From assembly GCA_902825995.1 (NCBI GenBank), contig CADEDE010000001.1:39409-103408 (forward strand): DNA of 64,000 nt, written 5' to 3'. Every line of letters begins with the position of its first letter. The stretch's first letter is position 1. The notes beneath the pieces were generated by a model. The model was not told where the DNA came from, searched no databases, and saw only the letters and a program-made list of their open reading frames with translations. Origin of the DNA: an uncultured Burkholderiales bacterium. Lineage in GTDB: Bacteria > Pseudomonadota > Gammaproteobacteria > Burkholderiales > Burkholderiaceae_C. A program made the position numbers and the translations under genes. Below, in pieces: positions 18,281 through 27,041 of the stretch.

Positions 18281-19117
18281 CTATTCCCACGACTCAACGC
18301 CCAGCGCGAAAGCCACCGCCGCCCGCCACCAGCCTGCATCGACCCGGTCAGTCCAATCGTTGTGATCGGCGGCCTCGATCACCACCAGGCGCTTCGGGCC
18401 AGCCAGCCCGGCGTGCAGCGCGCGGCCGAAGCGTGCCGGCACGATGCTGTCGCGCTCGGCGACGGCCACCAGCACCGGGCGGTCGAAGCCCGCCAGGCGG
18501 GCCTGCGTGTCGTACTCGTCGCGCAGCATCCACTTCACCGGCAGCCACGGGTAGTGGTGCGCGCCGACATGCGCGAGCCGGTCCCACGGCGTGATGAGCA
18601 GCAGCCCCGCGGTGAGCTCGCGGCGCTGAGGGTTGGCTACAGCGGCCGCAGCGGCCACCGCCGCGCCGAGCGATTCGCCCACCAGCAGCAGCGGCCCGCC
18701 GTACTGGCGGTGCGCGAGCGCGACCGTCTGTTCGGCATCGGCCACGCAGCTCGCTTCGCCGAGCGCCCCCGCGCGGGGGCCGTAGCCGGGGTACTCGGCG
18801 AGGATCACGCGCAAGCCCAGCGGCGCGAGTGCGTGGGCGTAGAACGCGCGATCGCCGACATGCCCGGCGTTGCCGTGAAAGACGATCGCGGTGCCGCGCA
18901 CGGCGCCCGCCGGTTCGGCGACCAGGCCGCGAAAGTCCTGCGCCGACGGCCAGGCCCGCAACTCGGCGGTGGCGACGTTCGCCACCGTGGCCGGGGCGGG
19001 GAAGTAGAGCAGCCGGTCCTGGCGCACATAGATCGCCGCCAGGACCATCAGGCCCACGACAAGGATTGCCAGCACGGTGGCCATGGCCTGCAGCGCTTTC
19101 TGGGTCAACCCGGGCAC
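18281..19117 (-). CDS. Membrane-anchored alpha/beta hydrolase
   Basis: A 278-residue serine hydrolase. Residues 10-30 form one membrane helix (signal anchor), then an alpha/beta hydrolase fold with the oxyanion stretch FHGNAGHVGDR, nucleophile motif GESLG, acid region ERDSIVP and the final histidine in AADHNDW. It resembles the YfhR/Bem46 group of exported hydrolases. Substrate unknown. The start could also be the inner ATG twelve residues later. Confidence 0.82.
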   Translation of the reverse strand: MPGLTQKALQAMATVLAILVVGLMVLAAIYVRQDRLLYFPAPATVANVATAELRAWPSAQDFRGLVAEPAGAVRGTAIVFHGNAGHVGDRAFYAHALAPLGLRVILAEYPGYGPRAGALGEASCVADAEQTVALAHRQYGGPLLLVGESLGAAVAAAAAVANPQRRELTAGLLLITPWDRLAHVGAHHYPWLPVKWMLRDEYDTQARLAGFDRPVLVAVAERDSIVPARFGRALHAGLAGPKRLVVIEAADHNDWTDRVDAGWWRAAVAFALGVESWE

Positions 19118-19239
19118 GACGCCGATCGAGGAAAGGTGAACTCGCTATCGTGCACTACCCGAGGCCCGCGCGTTGATCGCGCGCGCTCGCCTGTGTATGC
19201 TGCCTTGCGCCTGCCCGGCGAGATCGACAAGGAGTGGCC

Positions 19240-19638
19240 ATGTCGCGCAACACCGATGCCGTCAAAGCGATCTACGAATCCTTCGGCAAGGGCGATGTCC
19301 CAGCGATCCTCGCTCGCCTGGCTGCCGATGTGGCGTGGGAGCACGACTGGGGCGGTGAAAGCCTCAAGTGGTTCGAACCGCGGTGGGGTCGGGCCGCGGT
19401 GCCGGGCTTCTTTGCGAGCCTGGCGGACTTCGAATTCATCCGCTTCGAGCCCTTCGCGTTCCTCGAAGACGACGACAGGGTCGCCGTGCCGGTGCGCCTG
19501 GAACTCGTCGTCAAGGCCAACGGCAAGCGCATCCGAGACCTCGAAATGCACCTGTGGACGTTTGGGCCGGAAGGCCTGGTTCCGGGTTTCCGGCACTTCG
19601 TCGATACGCAGCAGTGGGCGCAGTCCAGCCGGGCATAG
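19240..19638 (+). CDS. SnoaL-like / NTF2-fold protein
   Basis: A 132-residue protein with the NTF2-like fold: VKAIYESFGKGDVPAILARLAADVAWEH at the start and LWTFGPEGLVPGFRHFVDT at the end. Such small cone-shaped proteins bind or isomerise small molecules; nothing more can be said. AAGGAG lies before ATG 19240. Confidence 0.8.
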   Translation: MSRNTDAVKAIYESFGKGDVPAILARLAADVAWEHDWGGESLKWFEPRWGRAAVPGFFASLADFEFIRFEPFAFLEDDDRVAVPVRLELVVKANGKRIRDLEMHLWTFGPEGLVPGFRHFVDTQQWAQSSRA

Positions 19639-19668
19639 AAACTGCGCTCGGTTGCGCCGGCAGTGGCA

Positions 19669-19827
19669 CCGGTGCTGCTGCCGTGCATGCTGTGGCTGGA
19701 GCTCGAGCTGCGCTTCCCCGGCGCCTACCGCCACGTCGAGTACGTGCTGGCGCTGCGCAGCCAGCTCAGCGACGGCATAGAGCGGCAGCTGGCGCAGATG
19801 AGGAATCGGCAGCGGCGCGCGCGATAG
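19669..19827 (+). pseudogene. Duplicated C-terminal fragment of the SUV3-type helicase gene
   Basis: This stretch reads LELRFPGAYRHVEYVLALRS and ends LAQMRNRQRRAR then TAG. It mirrors the last 50 residues of the helicase gene at 15302-17515 with a few changes. The rest of the gene is absent, so it is a partial duplication or the leftover of a second copy. Confidence 0.8.
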
Positions 19828-19847
19828 ATTGCCGCCGCGACGCTGCC

Positions 19848-20081
19848 TTACGCCGGCCTACGAATACTTGCAGCCAGCTTGTCCATGCGGGAGGTAAGGT
19901 CCGCGGACCGACCGGTTTCACATTCCAAAACCGTGAACACGCGCCAGCCCTGCGCCTTGAGCGCTGCGACCTTGCGCTGGTCGCGCTCTCGGCTGCTGGC
20001 AATCTTTGGCACCCAGTAAGTCACATTCAACGTCGGAAGCCGCCCCTTGGGGCAGCTATGTCCATGCCAGAAGCAGCGGCA
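19848..20081 (-). pseudogene. Truncated very-short-patch repair endonuclease (Vsr)
   Basis: The minus-strand frame reads CFWHGHSC, then VTYWVPKIASSRERDQRKV and GWRVFTVLECE, the zinc/catalytic C-terminal two thirds of Vsr. The N-terminal part with the catalytic aspartate region is missing. Vsr nicks T:G mismatches made by deamination at methylated cytosines, so a cytosine methylase may once have been here; none is in the window now. Confidence 0.7.
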
Positions 20082-20140
20082 GCACACCTATGTGCGCTAC
20101 GACTAGCGCGGCTGCGGCTTGTCGGACCACGAAGGATCCT

Positions 20141-20991
20141 ATTTTCGCTCCACGCCTGGGTGGGCGACCTCGAGGCCGTGGTGGCCAGCCTGGGGCTGCG
20201 CCGCTTTGCGCTGATCGGCATGTCGCAGGGCGGCGCGGTGGCCATTGCCTACGCCGTGCGCCACCCCGAGAAGGTGTCGCAGCTGGTGCTCGCGGGTGCC
20301 TATGCGCGCGGCGCATTTCGCCGCGCGACGACCGACGCCGAGCGGCTGGAGTCGCAGACCCTGATCAACCTGGCGCGCGTGGGCTGGGGGCGCGACAACC
20401 CGGGGTTTCGCCAGGGGTTCACCAACCTGTTCATCCCCGACGGCACGCGCGAGCAGCACCCAGTGGTGGAACGAGCTGGAGCGCCTGACGGTGAGCCCCG
20501 AGAACGCGGCGCGCACGCTCGAAGCCTTCTACAACGTGGACGTGAGCGCGCTCGCCATGCAGGTGCGTGTGCCCATGCTGGTGATGCATTCGCGCGGCGA
20601 TGCCCGCGTGCCTTTCGACGAAGGCGGCAAGCTGGCTGCGATGATCCCGGGCGCGCGCTTCGTGCCGCTGGAAAGCCGCAACCACGTGCTGCTCGAGAAC
20701 GAAGCCGCGTGGCAGCCCTTCATGGCCGAGGTGCGCGACTTCCTCGGCCCCGCGTCGGCCCCTGCAGCGCACGGGGTGCATGGCGCAACGGGAGAGGCGG
20801 CGCTGACAGGGGCCGAACGCGACGTGCTGCGACTCGTGGCCCAGGGCCTGGACAACGACGCCATCGCCAGGCAGTTGAAGAAGCGCGAGAAGACGCTGTG
20901 CAACCAGGTGTCGAGGATCTTCAACAAGCTGGGCGTGCGCACGCGCGCCGAGGCGATCGTGCATGTGCGCGACCGCGGATCTCGGACTTGA
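20141..20991 (+). pseudogene. Broken alpha/beta hydrolase-LuxR regulator
   Basis: The first part (WVGDLEAVVASLGLRRFALIG, then MSQGGAVAIAYAVRHPEKV) is an alpha/beta hydrolase domain with GMSQGG. After REQHP the frame breaks near 20460; the next frame continues at once with QWWNELERLTVSPENAARTLEAF, HSRGDARVPF, the final SRNHVLLENE histidine, then a LuxR helix-turn-helix (LTGAERDVLRLVAQGLDN ... NKLGVRTRAEAI). The N-terminus is also missing. One extra C explains the shift. Intact homologues are regulators with a hydrolase sensor domain. Confidence 0.75.
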
Positions 20992-21282
20992 CGAAGCGCG
21001 GCATTGACGGTTCGAGCCCGCGCGCATCCCACACGCGCCACCCATTCACGAACCAGGGGCAATTGAGCGGGACACCGGCCCCATTTGTTGCCCTGGCAAT
21101 GTCACAACATTCCTGACGTTGACGAACCGTATTGCGCTGCCGCGCTCATGCCGACAAGAAATCGGCATTCATGAAGATCATGGGCGTTTTACAGGCCGAC
21201 TAAGTAATTTCCACCGTTCGCGGGACGGGCCACGGACCTAGCATGGCTGCCTGTCGCACTCTTATAACCCAGGAGATTCACG

Positions 21283-22254
21283 ATGAAACGCACGCTGTTG
21301 GCTATCGCCACATTGCTCGCCACCGCCGCCGCCTTTGCCGACTACCCCGAGAAGCCGATCACCATCGTGGTGCCATTCAGTGCTGGCGGTCCGACCGACA
21401 AGGTCGCGCGTGACTTCGCCGAGGCACTGCGCAAGCCGCTGAAAAACGCCACCATCGTGGTCGAGAACGCGGCTGGTGCCGGTGGCACGCTGGGCGCAAC
21501 CAAGGTGGCCAAGGCGGCACCCGATGGCCATACGCTACTGCTGTTTCACATCGGCATGGCGACCACGCCGACCATGTACCGCAAGCTCAACTACAACGTG
21601 CTCAACGACTTCGAGTACGCCGGCATGATCAACGACGTGCCGATGACGCTGCTGGGCCGCAAGACGCTGCCGGCCAACACCTACCCCGAGCTGGTGAAGT
21701 GGTTGCAGGAAAACAAGGGCAAGATCAACCTCGCCAACGCCGGCCAGGGCTCGGCCTCGCACCTGTGCGGGCTGATGTTCCAGAGCGCGGTTCAGATCGA
21801 CATGACCACCGTGCCGTACAAGGGCACGGCCCCGGCTATGAACGACCTGCTCGGCGGCCAGGTCGACGTCATGTGCGACCAGACCACCAATACCACCAGC
21901 CAGATCGCCGCCGGCTCGGTGAAGGCCTATGCCGTGAGCACCGCCAAGCGCGTCAATACGCCGGTGCTCGCCAAGCTGCCGACGCTGGACGAATCGGGCC
22001 TGAAGGGCTTCAACGTCAGCATCTTCCACGGCCTGTACGCGCCCAAGGGCACGCCGGCCGATGTGATGGCCAAACTCAACACGGCGCTCAAGGAGGCGCT
22101 GAAGGATCCCGAGTTCATAAAGCGGCAGGAAGGCCTGGGCGCGGTGGTCGTGACCGACGGGCGCCTCAACCCGGCCGAGCACAAGCGGTTCGTCGCCGCC
22201 GAGATCGACAAGTGGGGCGCCGTGATCAAGGCCGCGGGGCAGTACGCGGACTGA
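21283..22254 (+). CDS. Bug-family periplasmic solute-binding protein (TctC-like)
   Basis: A 323-residue exported binding protein: signal peptide 1-19, then YPEKPITIVVPFSAGG with PTDKVAR, and the Bug motifs GAAGTLGATKVAKAAPDG-like (GAGGTLGATKVAKAAPDGHT) and YKGTAPAMNDLLGGQVD. Such proteins bind carboxylates in the periplasm of betaproteobacteria. No TctAB membrane genes are adjacent, so it may work with a distant transporter or in sensing. AGGAG precedes the ATG. Confidence 0.92.
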   Translation: MKRTLLAIATLLATAAAFADYPEKPITIVVPFSAGGPTDKVARDFAEALRKPLKNATIVVENAAGAGGTLGATKVAKAAPDGHTLLLFHIGMATTPTMYRKLNYNVLNDFEYAGMINDVPMTLLGRKTLPANTYPELVKWLQENKGKINLANAGQGSASHLCGLMFQSAVQIDMTTVPYKGTAPAMNDLLGGQVDVMCDQTTNTTSQIAAGSVKAYAVSTAKRVNTPVLAKLPTLDESGLKGFNVSIFHGLYAPKGTPADVMAKLNTALKEALKDPEFIKRQEGLGAVVVTDGRLNPAEHKRFVAAEIDKWGAVIKAAGQYAD

Positions 22255-22327
22255 GCAAGCGCAACTCGATCCGGTGACTCGAGCGTATTTTGCCGGGAGG
22301 CCGAATTAGCTTCGGCCGCGATGATGG

Positions 22328-23284
22328 CTATGCGCTCGGCTGGTGATTCGAGCCAAGCGCCGCAGCGCCGACCGCCTCGGCGCTGCGCTGTGTCGTTGCG
22401 ATCTCATTGACGATCCACGTGCAGAACGCAGCGATCACGGGGTGGTCACGGTGGCCGGGCGGGAAAAGCAGGTAGTAGGCAACATTAGAAGCACAGCGAA
22501 TATCGAACAACCGGACCAGTCGCCCCGAGTGAAGCTCGTCCACCACGTGGGCCGTGCGGGCAAGCGCGATCCCCAGGCCTTCCTGCGCTGCCTCAAGTGC
22601 CATGTTGGTGTCCGGAAAGCGCGACCCCTCAATGAGGTTTACACCGGGAATACCCGCGGCCGCAAACCAATCTTCCCAGTTGGTATGGTAGAGCTCCCCG
22701 AGGCGAAGCAAGAGGGGATACTTAAGCAGGGCTTGCGGCGATGAGGGCCTACCGGCCCGTGCCAGGAATTCCGGGGTGCATACCGGAAAGACCTCTTCGC
22801 GCAGCAACAGTACCGACTCGATTCCTGGGAAATGGCCATCGCCGAGACGGATAGCGATGTCCACATCGCTATCGGTAAAGCCCACGAACTGGTCGTGCGT
22901 CGAAATCCAGACGTTGATATCGGGATGCAAGGCGTGAAAACGCGCAAGGCGCGGAACGAGCCATTTCACGGCGAACGACTGGAGAGTGTCGATGCGCAAT
23001 TCTTCGCGCGATGAAACCACGTGCAGCGCGTCAAGCGCCTGGGCCGTGCGATCAAAGAACTCGCGCGTGATATTGGCCAACTCAAGTCCGGCCCGAGTCA
23101 GGCTCAAGCGCTGTGCTTTGCGTTCGAAAAGCTTCAACCCCCAAATATCCTCCAGCAGCTTGATCTGGTGACTTATCGCACTCTGGGTGACGTGCAGTTT
23201 TTCCGCCGCTTTTGTAAAACTCAGGCTTCGGGCGGCGGCTTCAAGGGCGCGCAGGCTGGATATAGGTGGTAGTCGTCGGGACAC
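22328..23284 (-). CDS. LysR-family regulator, GcvA-like
   Basis: A 318-residue LysR protein. The helix-turn-helix is SSLRALEAAARSLSFTKAAE then LHVTQSAISHQIKLLE; the effector domain has the GcvA-type FAVKWLVPRLARFHALHPDI and DVDIAIRLGDG. It is convergent with the Bug gene and lies before the flavoprotein reductase on the same strand. Its target is unknown; codon use is less GC-biased than the flanks. Confidence 0.88.
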   Translation of the reverse strand: MSRRLPPISSLRALEAAARSLSFTKAAEKLHVTQSAISHQIKLLEDIWGLKLFERKAQRLSLTRAGLELANITREFFDRTAQALDALHVVSSREELRIDTLQSFAVKWLVPRLARFHALHPDINVWISTHDQFVGFTDSDVDIAIRLGDGHFPGIESVLLLREEVFPVCTPEFLARAGRPSSPQALLKYPLLLRLGELYHTNWEDWFAAAGIPGVNLIEGSRFPDTNMALEAAQEGLGIALARTAHVVDELHSGRLVRLFDIRCASNVAYYLLFPPGHRDHPVIAAFCTWIVNEIATTQRSAEAVGAAALGSNHQPSA

Positions 23285-23411
23285 GGAGACTTCTGGTGCA
23301 TTACCAAAACCTCATATCCTACACGAAAATGGCTCATGCAGCCTGTCGAGAGTGCCTGCCAGGGCGCAATATTTTTCAATACGGTTGGCCAGTGGCAAGC
23401 CCGCGAGATGA

Positions 23412-24434
23412 TCAAAGATCAAGCACGAGTTGAGCACTCTTGGCGCGCGAGACGCATGTGATTACGTACTCCGACTTCTCCGCCTCACTCAATACCAAAT
23501 CGCGGTGATCAACTTCACCCGAAAGATATTTTACCTTACACGTTGCGCACAGACCCGCCTTGCACGAAGTTTCGAGCGCGACGCCGTGTTCGATGAGGAC
23601 ATCCGCAATGCTCTTGTCGTTCGGTACGATGTAGGTGGCACCCGTACTGGCAACCTTGACCTGGAATCCCAGGCCGAGCGCATTTTCGCCCGCATCGGCG
23701 AGTTCTGTGCCGGACATCGCCGATTTCGGTGCCGCGGTAGCTGCAAAATATTCAAAATGCACCGATCCGACTGGCCAATGTTCCGTGGCCCGCTTGCAGG
23801 CTCCCATGAAGCCAGGCGGGCCGCAGAAATAGACATGCGTGCCGTCTTCGTGCTCCTTTAGCAGACCGGCGATATTGAGGCCGTTGCCGGGAACGCCTCC
23901 ATCATGGTGAAATACAACCCGGCCCTTGGCTACGAGTGCATCGAATTCATCGCGAAACGCCGTGTTTGTAGTGTCCTTGCTACAGTAATGAAGGGTGTAG
24001 TTGGCCCCCTTGGCTTCGAGCTCGTGCGCCATTGCCTTGAGCGGTGTTACGCCTATGCCTCCCGCGATCAGGATGTAGCGCTTGGCGTCAGGCACCAAGG
24101 CAAAATTGTTGCGCGGACGGCCTACCGATACCGTTCGCTGCACATGCAAGCGGTCATGCAGCGCCTGTGAACCGCCTCGCCCAGCGGCTTCGCGCAGCAC
24201 CGCGATCACATAGCGATGCCGCTCGCGCGAGTCGTTGCACAGCGAGTACTGGCGCACGCTGCCGTCGCGGAAATTGAAGTCAATGTGCGCACCCGCCGTG
24301 AAGGGCGGAAGATCCGCCCCTTCTGGGTCGACCAACTCGTAGGAGTTGATGTTGTTGGCCTGGAAAGTGATCTGCCGAATCTGCAGAATCATCCCTGTCT
24401 TGGGATACTTGCCTTTATCGTCGAGTCGTTCCAT
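23412..24434 (-). CDS. Phthalate-dioxygenase-reductase-like flavoprotein with 2Fe-2S domain
   Basis: A 340-residue reductase in the order flavin-binding barrel (RQYSLCND), NAD-binding domain (LIAGGIGVTPLKAM, FCGPPGFM) and a C-terminal plant-type ferredoxin domain (SCKAGLCATCKVKYLSG, then DHRD and a fourth Cys in VITCVSR). This is the VanB/PdR layout that feeds electrons to a Rieske oxygenase. No oxygenase gene is next to it, so its partner is elsewhere or lost. The start could be MERLDD at 24434 or an inner MILQ. Confidence 0.88.
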   Translation of the reverse strand: MERLDDKGKYPKTGMILQIRQITFQANNINSYELVDPEGADLPPFTAGAHIDFNFRDGSVRQYSLCNDSRERHRYVIAVLREAAGRGGSQALHDRLHVQRTVSVGRPRNNFALVPDAKRYILIAGGIGVTPLKAMAHELEAKGANYTLHYCSKDTTNTAFRDEFDALVAKGRVVFHHDGGVPGNGLNIAGLLKEHEDGTHVYFCGPPGFMGACKRATEHWPVGSVHFEYFAATAAPKSAMSGTELADAGENALGLGFQVKVASTGATYIVPNDKSIADVLIEHGVALETSCKAGLCATCKVKYLSGEVDHRDLVLSEAEKSEYVITCVSRAKSAQLVLDL

Positions 24435-24840
24435 GAATGATGTCCAAATTTTGTCGCGGGGAGGGCGTTAGACTGCTTCGCCCCGAAAAGGCGCGACGCT
24501 GTGGCGAACGATCGCATAGGCGACACGGCTGGTCAAATTGTTTTGTCGTATGCGTATCATTCCAATTCGCGATGCTGGCATGTTGCCGGTGGAGTGCGCT
24601 ATCGATGCCTTGGACCGGCGGCTGACGATGTCTGTCTTGAACTTCCGGTGGGTGCCGTCCGACTTCACGTTGTTCTTTGAAGCGCTGATCCTGAATGCTG
24701 CCGTCGCCCGCATGCGCCGCGCGCGCCCAGGCCTACGAGGAGAAGCTGCTGCGCAGGCCGACCCACTTGCAAGGCGGTCATCTTCCGGATCAGCGATAAG
24801 CTGAACTTCCAAGCCATCAACCCTCTACGGGGCAATCTAC
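24435..24840. other. Spacer without a convincing gene
   Basis: About 400 bases between the flavoprotein and the LysR regulator. A plus-strand stretch (about 24640-24710) reads FRWVPSDFTLFFEALILNAA, faintly like the centre of an ISL3-type transposase, but no other motif follows. I see no intact gene here; it may be decayed mobile DNA marking the island edge. Confidence 0.4.
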
Positions 24841-25746
24841 TTGAATTTCAACAGTACCCTGAAGATCAACTTTCACCAGCTGCGCTGCTTCCATTCCGTC
24901 GCGCAACACGGGAGCTTCACCGGCGCAGCCCGTGCGCTCTTCATCGGGCAGCCAAATGTCACCACGCACGTACGAACGCTCGAGCAGAGGTTCGGAGTCG
25001 AGCTTTTCTGTCGCCGTGGCCACAATGTCGAGCTAACCGATACGGGGCGTCGGCTGCAAACGATCACGCAGCGCATATTCAGCTTGGAAACCGAAGCTGC
25101 GGAAACCCTGGGTGCGGCAGGAGGACTGCTTGCGGGACAGCTCCGCGTCGGGGCCATAGGACCGGCTCAGGTAACCCCGATGGTGCTGGCTTTCGGCCAG
25201 CGCTACTCCGAAGTAGACCTCTCCGTATCGCTGGGCAATACCAAGGAGGTGCTGGAAGGCCTGCTGGCGTTCCGTTCTGACCTTGCCGTTCTTCCGCGCC
25301 TTACGGATCAGCGGTTCCATGCCGTTCCCTACAGTCGCACGCAGGCCATCCTGTTGGTGACGAGCGATCATCGCTGGGCACGAAGGAAGTCGGTGCGTAT
25401 CGAGGAACTTCAAGGCCAGCGTATGGTGTTGCGGGAGGTCGGCTCGGCGACCCGCAGAGTCTTTGAAGATACGCTCGAACAGTTCGGTGTGCAGATCCGT
25501 CGTGTTCTGGAGATCGAGAGTCAGGAGGCCGTCCGAGAGTCGGTTGCGGCGGGAATGGGTATCGGCATCGCGCTTGACGGCGAGACTCACCCGGATCGCC
25601 GTCTGCGCACGTTGGAGATTTCCGATGCGCCCATGGTCCTTGATCTGGAGGTGGCTTGCCTCGCGGAGCGCAAGGCGTCACCGCTCATCAAGGCCTTTTT
25701 CGATCTACTGCAGGAAATGCTAGCGTCACGATCAGGCACGCCATAG
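24841..25746 (+). CDS. phnR: LysR regulator of the aminoethylphosphonate-catabolism type
   Basis: A 301-residue LysR protein with TTG start. The helix-turn-helix (GSFTGAARALFIGQPNVTTH, VRTLEQRFGVELFCRRGHNV) and especially the effector half (LRVGAIGP, SVSLGNTKEVLEGLLAFRSD, VLREVGSATRRVFEDTL, EIESQEAVRESVAAGMGIGI) resemble the LysR subfamily found beside 2-aminoethylphosphonate genes. It is upstream of and codirectional with the phosphonate cluster, and a perfect 17-bp palindrome with T-N11-A symmetry lies 62 bases after its stop. The subfamily call is from motif memory. Confidence 0.8.
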   Translation: MNFNSTLKINFHQLRCFHSVAQHGSFTGAARALFIGQPNVTTHVRTLEQRFGVELFCRRGHNVELTDTGRRLQTITQRIFSLETEAAETLGAAGGLLAGQLRVGAIGPAQVTPMVLAFGQRYSEVDLSVSLGNTKEVLEGLLAFRSDLAVLPRLTDQRFHAVPYSRTQAILLVTSDHRWARRKSVRIEELQGQRMVLREVGSATRRVFEDTLEQFGVQIRRVLEIESQEAVRESVAAGMGIGIALDGETHPDRRLRTLEISDAPMVLDLEVACLAERKASPLIKAFFDLLQEMLASRSGTP

Positions 25747-25807
25747 GGCACGTTCCGCGGCGCTCGCACTACATGACCCGATGAAGCCTTGTGCCCAGGT
25801 GCTCAAG

Positions 25808-25824
25808 GCTTGGTTCGACCAAGC
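25808..25824. promoter_or_regulatory. Candidate LysR operator for the phosphonate cluster
   Basis: GCTTGGTTCGACCAAGC is a perfect 17-bp inverted repeat with one central base, containing the T-N11-A pattern of LysR sites (TTGG...CCAA). It lies between the regulator stop and the first dehydrogenase gene, about 170 bases before its ATG. Confidence 0.65.
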
Positions 25825-25990
25825 ACCTCAAGCGCCGGTGCCCATGGCCATGACATTAGCGACGAGTCATGCGGCTTATGAAGAGGATTCGTTTGACCCC
25901 TACAGATGCTGAGCGCTACTCTTTCCCCAAGCCGCTCAACAATTCGGCCATGTGTTTATCAACCGTCCAGTCCAAGTGAGGATCATTGTC

Positions 25991-26982
25991 CCATGAGTGC
26001 ATTGCGAGTTTCGTTTGTTACCAACGCCAAGGAAGACACCAAGGTTTATACCGACAAGGTTTTTCCAAAGGGCATGGAAGTGCTGCTGCAGACGGAAGAG
26101 GAGATGCTCAAGGACATTGCGAACATTGATGTGCTGATTCCGGGCCACATCAACGTGGGTGCGGACCTGATCGGCCAGGGCAAGCGGCTGAAGCTGATCC
26201 ACTGCGGCACCGGCTACAACAACGTGGACATGGACGCGGCCAACAAGCGAGGCATCTACGTTGCGGTGACGCCCAATGTTGCGGCGCAGTCGGTGGCCGA
26301 ATTGGTATTTGCCTCGTTCCTGACGCTGGCGAAGAAGATTCACATGTTCGATGCGACCATGAAGAAGGGGGGCTGGAAGAGCACCGACTTCATTGACGCG
26401 CCCGAACTGAAGGGCAAAAACCTCGGCGTGGTCGGCTACGGCAATATTGGCAAGGCGGCGGCGCGCATTGGTCGCGGCTTCGGGATGAGCATCATTGCCC
26501 ATGACCCGGGCATTCAGATCACGGATTCGGACGTGAAGTCGGCGAGTCTTGACGAATTGCTGAAGGAATCGGATTTCATTACGCTGCACGTGCTGCTGAC
26601 CCCGCAGACCAAGGGGCTGATTGGCAAGCCGCAGCTCGACATGATGAAGAAGACGGCGATTCTGGCGAATGCCTGCCGGGGGCCGGTGGTGCAAGAAGCG
26701 GCGCTGGTCGAAGCGCTCAAGGCGCGCCAGATTCGCGGTGCGTGCATTGATGTGTTCGAGAAGGAGCCTCTGGCCAAGGAAAGTGGTTTGCGTGGTCTGG
26801 ACAACATCATCCTGACACCGCACATCGGTTACTGCTCGAACGAGGCGCTGGCGGGGCGGTATCAGTTCTTTGCCGAGAATTGCCAGATCCTGGCCGCTGG
26901 GCAGACCCCCAAAATGGCGGTGAACGCCGACAAGGTTACCAAGTAACGCGCTGAAGGCTTCCCCGGCGCCGCCACGGATATC
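25991..26982 (+). repeat. Direct repeat, copy 1 (992 bp)
   Basis: This copy runs from two bases before the dehydrogenase ATG to 36 bases after its stop. The same DNA occurs at 32833-33824. No difference was seen by eye, and the translations agree in both strands. Left of the repeat the sequences are unrelated; right of it they diverge inside the loop of a hairpin. Confidence 0.95.
25993..26946 (+). CDS. D-2-hydroxyacid dehydrogenase, copy 1
   Basis: A 317-residue NAD-type D-2-hydroxyacid dehydrogenase. The Rossmann motif GYGNIG is at 148-153 with an acidic residue (D171) ending the second strand, favouring NAD over NADP. The catalytic set is R229 (NACRG), E258 (FEKEP) and H277 (TPHIG). Family members convert 2-hydroxy acids and 2-oxo acids, for example glycerate and hydroxypyruvate. 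It is the first gene of the phosphonate cluster and directly precedes a transketolase. The Lys that binds phosphite in PtxD is absent. Start chosen at 25993 with GAGG upstream. Confidence 0.92.
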   Translation: MSALRVSFVTNAKEDTKVYTDKVFPKGMEVLLQTEEEMLKDIANIDVLIPGHINVGADLIGQGKRLKLIHCGTGYNNVDMDAANKRGIYVAVTPNVAAQSVAELVFASFLTLAKKIHMFDATMKKGGWKSTDFIDAPELKGKNLGVVGYGNIGKAAARIGRGFGMSIIAHDPGIQITDSDVKSASLDELLKESDFITLHVLLTPQTKGLIGKPQLDMMKKTAILANACRGPVVQEAALVEALKARQIRGACIDVFEKEPLAKESGLRGLDNIILTPHIGYCSNEALAGRYQFFAENCQILAAGQTPKMAVNADKVTK

Positions 26983-26999
26983 CCGGCGGAACCGGGGAA
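26959..26999 (+). promoter_or_regulatory. Stable hairpin after dehydrogenase copy 1
   Basis: Arms 26959-26973 and 26985-26999 (TTCCCCGG.../...CCGGGGAA) pair at 13 of 15 positions. No T-run follows, so this looks like an mRNA-processing or stabilising structure between the dehydrogenase and transketolase genes rather than a terminator. Confidence 0.6.
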
Positions 27000-27041
27000 C
27001 GATGCGATAGTTTCAATCTTCAATCGAATAGGAGTCGGCAA

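Noticed and set aside
20995-21045. tRNA-like 3-prime end (GGTTCGAGCC) as an att site
   Set aside because: The flanking bases do not form a T stem and no acceptor stem is possible.
24538-24804. ISL3-type transposase remnant
   Set aside because: Only one stretch of about 18 residues looks similar and no DDE motif or terminal repeats were seen; kept as unexplained spacer.
25993-26946. Phosphite dehydrogenase (PtxD) as identity of the dehydrogenase
   Set aside because: The phosphite-binding Lys in the GCALKGFD stretch of PtxD is replaced by HCGTGYNN here, and the C-terminal dimer region differs; only the general family is shared.
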